NCBI RefSeq assembly: GCF_001411555.2
Contig: NC_049916.1
Coordinates: 27,980,558-28,044,557, forward strand
Direction: 5' to 3'
Source of the DNA: Juglans regia
Lineage: Eukaryota > Streptophyta > Magnoliopsida > Fagales > Juglandaceae
DNA: 64,000 bases
Shown one piece after another: positions 11,596-25,604 of this stretch (position 1 is its first letter; each line of letters opens with the position of its first letter). Both the position numbers and the translations under genes were made by a program. Under the pieces are notes generated by a model. That model did not search any database. It was not told the DNA's origin and saw only the letters and a program-made list of their open reading frames with translations.

Positions 11596-14239
11596 TCCAG
11601 TTGTTGAAAGAGGAATAATCAAATGATCCTTGCAGATTCTAGGATATCAATTGAATTCCATGCACTTTGTGGGACTTGGCAATAGTACTAACTGCTTCTT
11701 CCCTCTTTAATTTTTGCTGTGGATGCTGCTCACCAGGGGGGGGGCGTGGGGAATGCTGTGGAAGCTTGATCTGTTTCTCTAGCAAAATATGCCCTTGGAT
11801 CTTTTGAGACATCAACTTGTGTTTTCTTTGTGAACTTGCGTCCCATGGCACGTTACCTACTAGCAAGACATAAATACAGCATGGTTAATCTAATTCAATA
11901 TAATTTCTATCTGCTTTTGGAAATCGAAAAACTTCTATTTTTTATTTTTTTAGTTGTCCTAGGAGATTTATGGTTGTCGTTACCATGCGCACTCATGTTT
12001 CGGCTGAGTCCGGAAGATTCTGTGGCAATGTAATTGAAAACATAGTACCAAATCATATCTTGTTGCTGATATCTACAACGCCATTTGGACTTGGATTTGG
12101 ACGATGGTTGAATGGGCCTGAGTTGCAACTTGCGAATACAGTTATTTTCTAAATCAAGAAGCGTGCTTGGTTATCAAGATAAGTATTGTACCTACGAAAC
12201 GGTATGGAAACCTCCACTTATCTTGTGTTTGGACGCTACAGTACACTGTATTCAGCACAATATTATGCAATCAACTAATTTAAGCCATAATACGCCACCA
12301 TTTTAGTTTAGGAACCATTTGGGGGAGTTGATTTCCAGCAAATATTACTCAAGGTATTCAATTATTGTTCCTACATCTCAAGTTGAAATGAAATAACAGT
12401 CCCAAAACTTCACCAAATCCTAGCCATTTTTTTTTTTTATCTCCCCCTTCCTCCACCCCTCAAATGTGATAGATGCATGATCTTGTTCACCTGTGTACTA
12501 GGAACAAGTCACGGGTTCTGTCTCTATAGAACGTGTGGACCAATTTATCTCCATTCTGGCTAAAGCTAGGGCGTGGTCTAAAGGCTAAAGCCATGCAGGG
12601 CCACTTGCGACAGTATAGAAGTTGTGAAAGATCAAAAAGAATAAAACTTAATTCTGTGGTTGCCCTGATGCTCAATAACAAGGCCTGAAATCCTCCAGGA
12701 TTAGATTTAAAAGTTAAAACCATGAAAATTATGACGTCACCATCATGATCTACATCCTCATTTGCAATTCTAGCGGTGCCCTATCTCTTCGGACCGACCA
12801 GCTAACACAAGGGTCCTCCCTCGACTCATAGTGTACGTAGAGGTCCTCATCATGAAGTGTTGGCCAGGAAAGTAATTTTATCCTTTAATATTGTGGGGAG
12901 GTTGTGGATTTTGACAACTGGAGTCGTAAATGCCTGAAAACCACTTGCAGAAGAGGACAGTCCCATACAAAGATGATTTGCACATGATCGATCGTGGAGT
13001 ATTATTCGCAGTATAAGGACAGATATAGCAAGCACACGAATAGATCCCTTCCCACAAAAGAAAATGCATGCATGGGAGAAGTCTTAAGAACAATGAGATC
13101 AGTAAAAATATGGCCAGGTTTAATGTGATATACTTACCATTCCTAATTAAAGTGAATTAATCAAAAAATATTAATACCGCCCACCTGAAACATAGGTCTT
13201 GTATTAAATCCCTCCTACTTTAAATATATGTGGGTTTAGTTTTACTTCTCACGTAGCAATTAACAGTACCGCTTCATCTTCAAGATCCTGTTAAAAATCA
13301 TAGACATTTTTATTTTAGACATGATTTGTTGTTGATGATAGGGGTTGGGTCATTGATCTAGCCTGTCAAAAAGATACCCAAATCTTTGTCTGCGAAGCGA
13401 GACATGCTTGCAGGTGGGCAACCAATTAAGTTTCACAGATTTCGGACATGCCATGGCTGACCCCTGAAAACATCTAAAACTCCAATCGTCTTTTTCTTTC
13501 TGACTCTCTGAATTGACCCTTGAGGCCTAAAAGGCATTCTACTTGGGATAGAAATAAATCTCACAGGAAAAAGGAGTTTTAATAAAAGAGACCTATCATC
13601 TTCGATCGCATTTAACACACCGGCCTGCAGGGAGGCAAGGACCACATAAACGCAACGTGCACTGGCTAGTCATGTACTGTGTGTATGTATATGTGTATAT
13701 ATATATATATATTAATCAAGTCTTGATCAACACATTTATGTCAAGTTTTTATGGAGATGACTTGATCATTTAAGATTAGCAAGTACATCTAGCTAGCTAG
13801 CTAGGGAAGACATGTCTATGCTTGCTCGTGATTATTAAATTTTTGATTGTATAAGAAGAAGACAAGTTTTTTTGTTGACACACTTGTGGCTAAAGAGTTG
13901 TATGCTTTTGGCATTGCATGAGATGGTGACCACTTCAGAAGAAAGGGATCGTTCCATAAGCAAAGGCAGCGCATTGGATGCCGATCGTTAGCTAGCTAGA
14001 GTTTGTATGAAATATTTTTAACTGTTTACAGACAGGAAGAAGAGAGAAGCTTGGGTCAATAATTTGAATCACGCATCAGACATGCACTGCAGGCTAGCTA
14101 CTTGACAATCGCCCCCTCCGTCCCCAATTCTGATTTGATCTGTGGGGACCATTCATGCAGGGAACGTCAGCTCCCTGGAGCTAGCCCTTGCATGCATGTG
14201 GTTTCTGGGACCATCTGGCCGTTTATATATATATATATA
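11596..14239. other. Intergenic, RPB3 3' flank to Helitron
   Basis: The RPB3 3' UTR probably occupies the first few hundred bases. The rest shows no supported gene; short reading frames are scattered and unrelated to known families. A TAGC simple run (13793-13804) and a (TA)n run (13689-13711) are present, and the region ends in the (TA)n tract that the Helitron abuts. Confidence 0.5.
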
Positions 14240-14253
14240 CTAGCAGTGGATCT

Positions 14254-14268
14254 ACGTGCGATGCACGT
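14254..14268 (-). repeat. Helitron 3' subterminal hairpin
   Basis: This is a perfect palindrome with 6-bp arms and a 3-base loop, 14 bases upstream of the CTAG end of the 11.4-kb Helitron. It is the presumed termination signal for rolling-circle transfer. Confidence 0.85.
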
Positions 14269-14466
14269 TTGTCCTGTGTTAGATTATTCTAAAATATAAA
14301 CATCTAGTGTAGAAGAAGAGAAATTAATGATAAGGTCTGTGAAGATAACATAATTAATTGTTTAAGCAAATTATAATTGTTTAAAGTCTCTGATAATAGA
14401 TTTAGAGAGACTATATGTTTAAGCAAGTCAGGAAAGTGAATATTACATAATTGTTTTTTTAGTACT

Positions 14467-14645
14467 AAAAGTAAAGTCTGAAACAACTAAATATTACATA
14501 AAGTAAAGTCTGAAACGACTAAATATTACATAATTGTTTTTTTTGGTACTAAAAGTAAAGTTTGAAACAACTGAATATTACATAATGGATTCAAAGTGGT
14601 GTGTTCTCCTCATTCACAGCATTGTTCTCCTCATTCGCAGCATTT
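14467..14645. repeat. Short tandem duplications near the Helitron 3' end
   Basis: Three imperfect copies of AAAGTAAAGTYTGAAACRAC plus TRAATATTACATAA lie at about 14467-14586. Two copies of GTTCTCCTCATTCRCAGCATT follow at about 14602-14643. Confidence 0.7.
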
Positions 14646-14883
14646 ATGAAGAGAACGTTGAAGTTTTTGTGACGTTGTTTTTGGAGTTGATCTAAATCTG
14701 CACCCAATTGTATGATCCATTTTTTTGTTGAACATAATTTTGCAATATTTTGGATATACGGTAAATGTTCCTATATGGTGAATAAATTTAATGTAAAATA
14801 TATTTTTAATAACTTCCTATTTGAATATCTAAAAATAAATTTTTTTAAAATATAAATTGGAATTTGAATAAGTTGGTTACCTC

Positions 14884-16825
14884 TCATGTATGTTCCATTA
14901 GTTCGATTGCTGTGCAACCTAGAGCTTCTTCTGCGATTTTACCGAACATGACAGCTCCTAGTCGTCCATTACCATCGTCAACTTCGATGTAAGCTCGACA
15001 GCTATATAAACAAACTATATTTTTTAGTCTGAATGATTAAGCAATAATTTAAATATAATATAAAATTGATTAAAGGAACATTTACGACGTAAAATATGAA
15101 TATAAGATGTATACCGTGGTTGTGCATTACTCATGTATTTGCAATGATAACATTGAAATTTTTCATTTTGTTCATATCCAGTCCCTTTTTACATCCAATG
15201 CAGGACATGTAGAAGAATATTTGATGGAGATCAACCACACAAATAGTTGCTTTAATCCAAAATTTTGCTTTCTGCATTAATTTTGCAACAGATATATATT
15301 TTTAGTGGTTGTAAATAATATGTAGTCTTAAGATAAAGTTAGAAATGTACCGTCATCGGCTGTAATGATTTAAGAAAACCAGCAAGATCATCAAGCTTAA
15401 TTATGTCTTTCATGTCAACATTTGATGTCGATGCTGATGCTGATGCCGTTGTGTGATGTAGATTTTTTTCGACGATTTCTTCAAGCAGTGCATGGTTTAG
15501 CATTGTCCTAAATATTTTTAGAATAATTTAAAATGAATGAGAGAAATAATGGAGGAAAAGATATAGTAGGTACAAATTGTATATGTATATAATAAAGTAA
15601 GAAAGAATTACCATTGACATAATGGAGTTGCAGCAGGGATGACAGGATTTAAGGTAAATACACTTGTTGGTTGAGACGAAAGAGAGAGACCTATATTATA
15701 AAGAAAAGATATTTGTTAGTAGATAATAACATTCTATTTTTAATAAATGTTGATATTATAAGTTGTGTGATATACCATTGTATGAACCAACTTTTATACG
15801 TGTTGCGAGTAGAGTTGGCTTAGCTTCAATAATATCAGAGATTGTTCGGCATTCACCATCCACAAATCGACTCCACATAGTCAACCATATGGGCATTAGG
15901 CTGTAAATTTTAGGAGAAAATATTTAAAAGTGTAGTATAATGAAATAATATTGAAAATAAGTTAATTAAAGAATTTATTAATATCACATATATAGTTGAG
16001 AAATCTTTTTTACCTCTGGTCGATAACATATATTTCTTAAATTTTTGTTGGCCCATGTTTTGAGGTAATTTCTCTAGGAGGTTTCATGTATATTGCGATC
16101 GCCAGAATAGCTGTCCAATTATGTTAAAAAAAAAAATTGTGAAAACTGAATGAGAGTATCAAGATGTACGTTAAATATATCGATGTGATATTTACCTATT
16201 TCAGTTCCAGTGTCTTTGTACTCATGCAGATTGGTGAATGGGATAATATCATATTCTGGTGGTTGTAATTCCACTTCATTATCTTGAATGTTTTCGATGA
16301 TTGTTCTTGAATTTAAGATCTACTGGTATTCATGCGCTTCAATTCTATGCCTGGGATCTAAAGGCTTAACATAAGCATTACTGATGTAGTAAGACCGGAA
16401 GATGTGCAACATGTCATTACGTAGGTCTATATCTTTGTCGAAAATTGTTGCTTGTAGTCGGTTGCCCTGCATAATATTGTATAAATGAATAGTTATTTCT
16501 ATTCTATTGATTGTAAAATAGTATTTATTAAATATATATAAGATTTAATCTGAGAATATAGTTAGAATGAATCTATGCTGTAAGGGGAAAACATATTTAT
16601 TTTGGATATATCATGTGAAGGAATATAATATAAATATTAAGTATATTTTTGCAAGAATGATAATGATATCAATGTTACCTCAGGGTCTATCAATGTCAGA
16701 TTTTGATATTTTGTCGGTGAATGTTGTGCAGTACGTTTGGGAGATTTGTCTGACACAATCATCTTGATGCTCCAATTTTTTGTACTTGGAGTAATGTCTT
16801 TGATTGAGGTATAGATAGTCCGCAT
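14884..16825 (-). pseudogene. Helitron-borne RPA1-like gene, broken
   Basis: Several exon-like blocks on the minus strand match the large subunit of replication protein A, which binds single-stranded DNA. The first (from the ATG at 16825) reads IKDITPSTKNWSIK...SPTKYQNLTLIDPE; then GNRLQATIFDKDIDLRNDML (about 16470), TISDIIEAKPTLLATRIKV (about 15840), WIKATICVVDLHQIFFYMSC and a zinc-ribbon-like CxxC...CxxC (about 15250-15120), and RAYIEVDDGNGRLGAVMFGK near the end. Two breaks are visible. An in-frame TAG follows HEYQ near 16320. A frame change lies between GCKK and TGYEQ near 15190, where a run of five A interrupts the frame. Plant Helitrons often carry RPA-like genes; here the copy appears dead, unlike the adjacent Rep/helicase. 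Confidence 0.8.
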
Positions 16826-16995
16826 GTTGAAGCCTACTTATAAATGAAGAGAAAAAAAATATTAGTTTAAACAATTGAATTTAAATAAGACAATTTCAAT
16901 AATAGAAAAACAGGAAGTTCTGAAAATTACATAATGGAAAAACAAATTGTATTTAATTGAGAGGTATATATTGAAATTTGATTACTTACAGAAGT

Positions 16996-19900
16996 TTATG
17001 ATGGATATGCTAGTGTTAGTAATTCTTTATAAACAATATTATTTGTTTCAGCTTCTTCACAATCTTGAGTTGATACTGGTCTTATAAGAACTTTTACTGA
17101 AGCAGAAGTCTTGGCTCTTGATAGTGCTACATAGAGTTGGCCATGACAAAATACAGGTTGAGGCAAGTATACACCAACAAAATCTAATGTCTGTCCTTGT
17201 GTTTTATTTATTGTCATTGCAAAACTTAATCTGATAGGAAATTGTGTTCTTTTGAATGGAAAACCACTATTGTCATCTGCATTTGGCAAGAAAGGAATTC
17301 TTGGTATGAAAACTCTTTTTCCGGTGTGGTGATCAACTGCAATTTCAGCATCAATGATATTTCGTTCAAAGTTGCGACAAATAAGACGTGTTCCATTGCA
17401 TAAACCTTCTGAAGGATTGACATTTCTGAGTAACATGATGGGACAATTTTTTTTTAATAACAGCTCATGAGGTGGAAGTCCATTTGGTGTCAATGTATTT
17501 AAAAAAACCTCCATGATTCCTTGTTCTGATGTATCAATCGTTTTATCGAAGCTATAGTATTGTGTAACTGTACCAGGAAATCTTTGAATAAGTATTGTAT
17601 TTATCTCATCGACAGAGTTGTTCTTTGGTGTCAAGATAGCTCGATTTGTCATTTCGGATAAATTTTCTGAATAGCTGCCAATATCTTGGAAGACTGCATC
17701 GATCAGATCATCTAAAGACTCCACATCATTTCTGTAAGGAATGAGCATTTCATTGGGAATTTTGATCTTATTCTCAATTGTGATTGGTGTTGTTCCATTT
17801 CCGACCTGAAGTAAATAATTTGAGAAGTTTGGATCGAATCTTGCTCGCATATTCTCACTCAACCTAATCTTAGTTAAAGTAGACCACAAATATGACGATG
17901 CTAAACTGGCATTAACTTCTTCTTGTCTTGTGCCTTTCCGAATCACAGGTAAGACTTGACGAAAATCTCCACCGAATACGATAATTTTTCCACCAAATGG
18001 TAATCTTGAATCAGTTATGTCTCGTAACATTTTATCCAATGCTTGCATACATTCTTTTCTAGACATAGGTGCTTCATCCCATATGATTAGCTTTGCAAGA
18101 CGTAACAATTTGGCAAGAGCACTTTGTTTGCTTACACAACAAGTACTATTTTTGTCAAGATCTAATGGAATTTTGAAGCGTGAATGGGCTGTTCGACCTC
18201 CAGGTAAAATAGATGCAGCAACACCAGACGATGCAGTTGCAAGAGCAATTAAGTTTCTTGATCTTACTGTAGCGAGAAGTGCTTTATATAAGAATGTTTT
18301 CCCTGTTCCGCCCGGACCATCAATGAAAAATGCAGCAGATTCATTTAGAAGGACTTTCTGCAAAATTGATTCATATGCGTGTTGTTGTTCAGAATTAAGA
18401 CTCATCGAAGCCATAAGATCTTCTTCTGGTATTGAAACTGCAAATTCATCATTTATTTCTCTAGCTTCAGTTTCGTTCTGATCAAAAGAGACATCATATT
18501 CTATTAAATGAAACATGTTTATGTCTTTTCCCATCGATTCAAGTGTAGAAGAGATGCTTCGTAAGACTTTTGTCCTAATATCTGCTGATGTTGCAACACT
18601 TGTTTGGAAATCACTTGACATATCTTGTTCAAAATATTCCCAAAGTTCTCTAGGATTTGTTGGATTACAGTATACTAAAATTGTTGCAAATAGCCGTCTT
18701 AAACTGTGTGGTATTTGGTATAAGGAAGCCTCTTGCATACAATCTTGCAAACTGGTATCTCTTTGTAACAAACCATGTAATGTAGCTGCTTCACGAAAGG
18801 TTGGTGCAGTGACGTTGCCAACTGTTTTGATGTGGTCAAATGATAAAGGGCCTCTTATATGATTTAACAATATCCGTAAGTAATACCTTTCACCTTCGAA
18901 TGGACTTGCTGTAACAATGCGGCCTATAACAGTTTTCTTCTTTCTTGGAGTCCATATTTTGTGTTGTTGGTTCCAAACAAAAGTTTCAGGAAATTCTTTG
19001 TACAGTAGTTTTCGTGCATTTTCATTAGTTTGATTTGTTGAAAAGAATTCAGTCAACATTGATTTTGCCGTAAAATCAGATCTCAGAATATTGTTAAGGT
19101 TGTCATGTGCATGAAAAGCTACCAGATGTTGATCTTCAAGATGTAGATGTAAACTGTAAACTGATGGATGCATTTCATTAAGAATAAAACCGTATATTCT
19201 CCACATAGCCTCTGGTGGAGCGATCCATCTGGCTGATTGAAATTGTTGGATTTCATCTATATCTTGGATGTTTTGTCCAGGAATCAAGTTGAAAGCAACA
19301 CGATCATGACCTTTATAAATGTACTTATAAAGGTATTTGACTGCTTTGATTGTTGAGCAAATTTCTACATTCAAGTGACAATCAAATTTTGCGAGGAGAT
19401 ATGGATTATGTGGAACAACCCAACGGTTATCTAAATCTTTACCTCTGACTTTGACAGTCATTCCATTATCACAACGTTTGTACTGTGGAAAACAATCGAT
19501 TCCAACGGTTGTGTTAGGTACAAAACATTTTGGAAAGTGGTTTTTACAACTGTCATTTGCTTTCATACACACATTGTTCGGATTCAGTACTCCACAGGGG
19601 CCATGCATCATATGTCTTTTTACTGTCTTGTACAAATGTAGATTTCTTTCTCTGTCAGGTATTTCTGCTGATACAATTTCATCAAAAGATTCTGGAGTAT
19701 AGATTTTCCAATCTCTTTGTAGTATGATCAAGAAATGTGCATGTGGTAGTCCTCTTTTTTGATGTTCAATGACGTATACGTATGCTGAAACTTTCCCAAA
19801 TATCTCCCGTTTGAATAATTCATCCTTCAGTTCTTCTAATTTTGCTCTAAAGATACGTGCAATCAAATCAGGACGATTTTGTGCTTCTTCTTGTGGACCC

Positions 19901-21850
19901 AATTCATCTAAGATTTCTTTCCAACTTGGGTTGCATGTCATGGTTAAAAAGATGTCCGGTTTTCCAAAGCGTTGGACTAAAGCCATTGCTTCCATATATC
20001 TCTTACGCATATCTCTTGGACCTCCAATAAAAGAAGAAGGCAGAATGATGCGTTTACCAACTTTAGAAGCATTGTTTTGTCCAAATGATAGACTGTCAAC
20101 TATTCCTTGATATACTTCAGATCGAATCTCTTGTTGCTTATTACGAAAATAATCCAATCTTGACGTCTCAATTTTTACGTACATATCAACAACAAACTGC
20201 TGCAGTAAACGGCCCGAGAGTAGTAAAATAGATTTTGTATTTTTCCTAATTTGAAGTTTGTAGCAATAGTACTCGCGACATGAGACAACCTGTTGTTTTC
20301 TGTTTTTTTTCAGCACTGTAAGATAATAAATTTAATAAATTAGAAATGTAACATTGTTATATTAGAACAATTAAAAGTTAAAAGAGGAATTATTATTTTA
20401 ACCTTCTTGTTCCTTTATAAGCAGTTGTTCTGCTGATACTGATTGTTGAGGATCGACTGATGCTCTTGTTACTTGTTGTGGTAGTCTATCACCTTTCTTT
20501 ATTCTTAATATTCCTTGGTGCCAACCAGTATCACCAAAAGGAAATAACAATGGATACTGCAGTGGATCATAACAGCCAAAATAGTATTGGACTATATAAC
20601 TTCCACCTGCATGATTGAATACCACAATATTTCGTCCTCTCAAATGTTCTGAATCATCATCTTCAATCCAAATAACTGCTACTTGAGAAGCTGACGGAGT
20701 GTTAAAAACACGCTGATCCAAACCCACATCTGATCTGATATGAATTTTGTGATTTTCCAAATTGGGCAGATCTCCAAGAGTTCGAAAGAATGTTGAGTAT
20801 GGATTAACATGAAGAATATCCATAAGTTGAGCAACAGTTGATGAATCCAATCTTCCAATGTCATAAACACGATTGTCCAATTCATGTTCGGTATCATAAA
20901 AATATAATTGTAGATATGAAGGATGTCCATCCAAAGGAATCAAATCATTAATATAATGATAGATTTGACCTTGAGCTCGAAATGTGTAAATACCTTTGTT
21001 CCTTCTACACAAATCTCTATCAAATTTAACTCCAAATGATGTGAAAGCAAATTTGTTATTGTATGTGCGAACATACGTAAGAAAGTTGGTTGATTCAACT
21101 GTGTTGGAAGTAAACAAATGGTAAAGTTGTTCTGGAACATCATTTGTAGTTAAAGAGATTGTTCCATCGGCACAACAAAAACCTTTTGTTTCATGTTGAA
21201 ATCTTTTTGCTTCACAAAATTTACAGAATGGTACTGATGGTAAGAGAGTTGCCTCAAATGGCACTGTTTGTAATATTTTCCTATGACCAGCTGATTGTTG
21301 ATGTTGATTTCCTATGGAAGAAAGATGAATCATAAAAATGAGGTAAATGTTTAAAGTTGCTATAGTTTCAAATGATGGTATCATTGAATGAAGTTGTATG
21401 TAAGAAAGGAAAAGAAGGAAAAGAAATACGATTTAATTTTATACATCTTTCTTACCCCGAAATAGAGATTTTGTTGATGTAATTTCAACTGTGTTTATTT
21501 CCTGATAGAGTGCTCCAGAACTACCAATATTAGAGCTATAATCGAATTGTTCAACGGAGGATATATCACTGGTTCCAGCTCCGGCACGAAAAGTGCGTTG
21601 TCTTTTTGTACAATATGGCCTGACTTCTTCATTATTGTGTACGGATTCTATATGATCTCCCAACACATTTGTTTCGTCCTCAACGATTGGTTGGGAGAAA
21701 AATTGTTCTTCATGTTGAGTAGTATCATTCGTAAAATTCCTTTGTTGTAGATGTTTTTCTTTCTTTTTTTGTCGTATATGTTCTCTTTCTTCTAAAGAAA
21801 GAGTCTCATATAAATTGTTTATCTTAGAATGTTTTGTAGTACCTTGGGAA
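16996..21850 (-). CDS. Helitron Rep/helicase (RepHel) transposase
   Basis: Three exons can be joined in frame: about 21850-21456, 21311-20403 and 20315-16996, with GT-AG borders, for roughly 1,530 residues. The last exon alone has an open frame of over 1,100 codons. The Rep half shows the metal-binding motif GLPHAHFLI (about 19740) and the paired catalytic tyrosines in YLYKYIYKG (about 19325). The helicase half is Pif1-like (SF1): Walker A GPGGTGKT (about 18305), Walker B IIWDEAPMS, GGDFRQVLPVI, and the C-terminal TINKTQGQTLD and YVALSRAK. The enzyme is expected to nick, unwind and transfer one strand in rolling-circle transposition. The N-terminal exon's upstream border is unresolved because a stop precedes it; a further 5' exon may exist. 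No internal stop or frameshift was seen in the two large exons. Confidence 0.9.
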
Positions 21851-22589
21851 TCATTTTAAACAAGAATCAAAGTTATAAGAATATCGAAGAATTAATTAAT
21901 CATATAATGATAAATTTGTACTAATTTATTAATATAAGCTTACCACTTTTCATTTATATATGGAATGAAATAATTCTTCTCGATAACTGGATAAAAGAGA
22001 AACTCATAATGATGCAAATTGAAAAACCTTTTTAATCTAAGTATGTATTCCAACAGAATAAAACAACCTATTGAAAAAGATATATTTATAACATCGTTGG
22101 TTACCTTGGTAGTCTTGATAAAAGACTAAAAAAACTCAGTCAACTCAGCAAATTTAACGAAGCTGTAAAAAAGAGATAATGAAAATTAGAAATAAACCAC
22201 CAATAGATATATAAATTATATAATTGTTATAGCATGAATTGCTGATGAAGAAAGTAGAAATAAAAAACTTACAGTTAAATTAAATATTTAAACAAATAAA
22301 AGGAAACAACAAATTTTGAAATTCATGAAAATGTTATATTTTGTTTGCAAGTTTTTATATATATTTTTTGTCTCAAGTTTTTGTCAAATTCTTTAATTAA
22401 ATTTTTGATTTTTAATAATTTCAACATTTTAGTAATAGATTATGTATAATTATATGGGTAAAACTGTAATCAGAATAAATTATGAGGTTTTTAATTTAGA
22501 TATAAATAGCAAAAGGAAATAAAATTTGCTTAGTAGTAAAATAATAGTAAAAGAAGTATAATTATATAATTATAATTTAAAAATATTTT

Positions 22590-24220
22590 AACAAACTTTA
22601 TTATTAATATTCATAAAATTTTTATTTCATTATGTTCTTGAAGCATATTTTAAAATACAAGTTTATGCACAATATTAATTTTATTGAATGTGTACTTTAT
22701 TTTATTAAATTATTTAATTAAATTTTCAATTTTTAAAAATTTCAATATTTTACTAATTGATTATGTATAATTATATGAGTAAAACTGTAAATATTGATGT
22801 AAGTATTTACATATAAAACTAAATTTGTCGGTAGAATTTCTTGTCTCAAGTTTATATATATAAAAACTTTCATTAATACCACTACTAAAATTTCATTTTT
22901 TAAAATCTAATAATTATTTAATCAGAAAGTATATCTTTATTATTTACAAACTTTATTATTAATATTCAAAAAATTTTTATTTCATTTTGTTCTTGAAGAA
23001 ATACAAGTTTGTGCACAATATTATTTTTATTGAATGTATACTCTATTTTATCAAATTATTTAAATAAATTTTGGATTTTTTAAAATTTCAATATTTTACT
23101 AATTGATTATGTATAATTATATGGGTAAAACTGTAAATATTAATGTAAGTATTTACATATAGAACTAAATTTGTCGGTAGAATTTTATGAGTAATTTTAT
23201 AACAATTTTTAAATTTTAATTCAACTATAAATAGTAAAAGGAAAACAAATTGTTTAGTAATAAAATAATAGCATAAGAGGTATGATTAAAAAAATATAAT
23301 TTGAGAATATTTCAATTTTATAATAATTTTTATTCAACTGTTATATTTCATTTTTTAAAATCTAATAATTATTTAATCGGAAAGTACATCTCTATTATTT
23401 ACAAACTTTATTATTAATATTCATAAAATGTTTATTTCATTTTGTTCTTGAAGCATATTTTAAAATACAAGTTGTAAAATTCAATCATAATATTCAATGA
23501 CTCAAGGAGCATTGAAAAAATTCAGAATATTTTATTTTTATATTATTCTCACATTTTTCATTATTAAAGTAAATCTCTTTTATTTTGAAAATTCTAAAGA
23601 TATTATAATGATAGAAAATCATTTAGATAAAAAGATTTTAGTTAATTAAAAATATTATAAGATTTAAATTATATTAAAAACTCTAATTATTTACATGATT
23701 TTAATTTTTTAAAATATTTAATAAAATTCTATCATTTATTTTACTGTTTAAAACTATTTATTACTGTAATTGTTTATTATTATTCACGAGTAATGTTCAG
23801 TACTGTTTATTATTGTATCACATACTACAGGACTGTTAATTACTATTTATACTGGTTAGTAGTATTTATTATAAAAAAATCTTCATTACCTTCTAACACT
23901 CTACACTCCATATTATTTTTAATTTTTATTATTTTTTTATCAAATATTTATTATATGTATAATATTTATTATAAAATTTTTATTTCATTTTGTTCTTGAA
24001 GCATATTTTAAAATATAAGTTTATGCACAATATTGATTTTATTGAATGTATACTCTATTTTATCAAATTATTTAATTAAATTTTCGATTTTTAAAAATTT
24101 TAATATTGTACTAATTGATTATGTATAATTATATGGGTAAAACTGTAAATATTGATGTAAGTATTTACATATAGAAGTAAATTTGTCGGTAGAATTTTAT
24201 GAGTAATTTTATAACAATTT
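22590..24220. repeat. AT-rich 350-550-bp interspersed repeats inside the Helitron
   Basis: At least four copies of a block starting ACAAACTTTATTATTAATAT or TTATTTCATTTTGTTCTTGA (near 22620, 22976, 23431 and 23980) recur. Three of them continue through TTGATTATGTATAATTATAT to TTTGTCGGTAGAATTT. An older partial copy may lie near 22370. They do not encode protein. Confidence 0.75.
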
Positions 24221-24699
24221 TTAAATTTTTTTTTTCTATAAACATGCATATGTAACTAATAAGATATAACATTTAAATATGTTGGAATAACATTTATTTT
24301 GAAATTATAATTTAATACAGCTCAAAGTTCAAACAGAATAAATATTGAATAAATGATATTAAATAATTAATTTAAAAGATTCTAAAATCAGAGAAGCAAA
24401 ATAAACTATTTCAGTTATCAGTTCACAATATGAAACTAAAAAGTTAAAAGATCCATACTTTTGATATTTTTATATGAGCAGCTAGTTGTTGAGATATTTT
24501 GTTTCCACTTTCAATTTCATGGAGCTCAACCTATATAAAAAATTCAACAATATAAAATTCTAGTAAGAATAAAAGTAGAGTTGTAAAAAAAAAAAAAAAA
24601 AAATTACTATTATTTAATATTTTCAGATGGAAAATTGTAAATAATACAACATATAAATAGTTAATAATTTATTTGATTTCGGAAACATTTTATTTTGAA

Positions 24700-25280
24700 A
24701 GCAGTTTCTCTCTCTCCTACGCGATTCCGGAGCTCGGCTCCTCTCCTCCAGCGAAGCCCGTTGCCGGCGAGCGCCGGCCATCATCACCGCCTACACCGGC
24801 GTGTTCCCCTCACGCCGATGAGCATCCCCGGCACCACCAATGTTCCCCACGCGCAGCCATGCTTCTCCTCCGTGGAAAGAGAACCGAAATGGGTTTCTCC
24901 CATTTATGTGGTTTTCTGCCGCCGTACGCGGCCACCGAAGGGCACGACCACCACCGAGGAGTCCCCCTCAAGGTGGCGATCATCCCACCCACCTTCGAAG
25001 GCCGCCACGCGCAGCCCTCCGTCTCCCCCACGGAAACCGAACGAAAATGGGTTTCACCCATTTGTTTCATTTCGCGCCGCCGTACGTCGCCACCGAAGCT
25101 CACGGCCACCACCGAGGAGTTCCCCTCAAGGCGGCGACCATCGCACCCACCTTCGGAGTCCCCCACGCGCAGCCCTTCGTCTCCCTCCGTCTCCCCCACT
25201 CAAAGGCACACGGACAAACAGAAAAATATATTCGAGAATCAGAAAAGAGAAAAACAAAGTTAGAGGTGAAATAGAAGTGA
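24700..25280. repeat. GC-rich island near the Helitron 5' end with a 158-bp tandem duplication
   Basis: This is a sharply GC-rich segment in a very AT-rich element. Two units of period 158 (about 24885-25042 and 25043-25200) share GAAATGGGTTTCTCCCATTT or a close variant, then CCACCGAAGS and CCACCACCGAGGAG. Reading frames of 130-230 codons are open in several frames on both strands, as expected from high GC, and none resembles a known protein. It could be captured host DNA or an element promoter. Confidence 0.65.
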
Positions 25281-25604
25281 ACGGCGTACCAACGGCGAGA
25301 AGAAATCTCAGGAGCACGGAAAAATTTTTTCTTCGAGTTGAGTTTGGGAATTGTTCTGTAAATGTGAATTGTGTGTAGATTAGATGAGATATTTCATCTC
25401 TTATATGTGAATATTAGATATTTTACATAAGGATTAGATATTTTTAGTCTGTAAACGGTGCTAACCGAACTAAGAGGAAGAGGAAGGGAAACACTGAAAT
25501 TCGAACTGAATTTCAAAACGGAACGAGAAAAGCGAACTGGAAAAAAAAAACGGTGCCACTGTTCACTACTGTTCATCTTTATACGTGCTTTTAAGATAAA
25601 GAAG

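Noticed and set aside
12487..13645. Short minus-strand frames of 60-78 codons in the RPB3-Helitron interval
   Set aside because: No domain, no splice-linked partners and no codon pattern like the neighbouring genes.
18017..20110. Plus-strand open frames of 65-154 codons
   Set aside because: They are antisense to the Rep/helicase exons.
24673..25378. Several overlapping open frames of 130-230 codons on both strands
   Set aside because: They coincide exactly with the GC-rich duplicated island, are open in several frames at once, and show no conserved domain. High GC content explains them.
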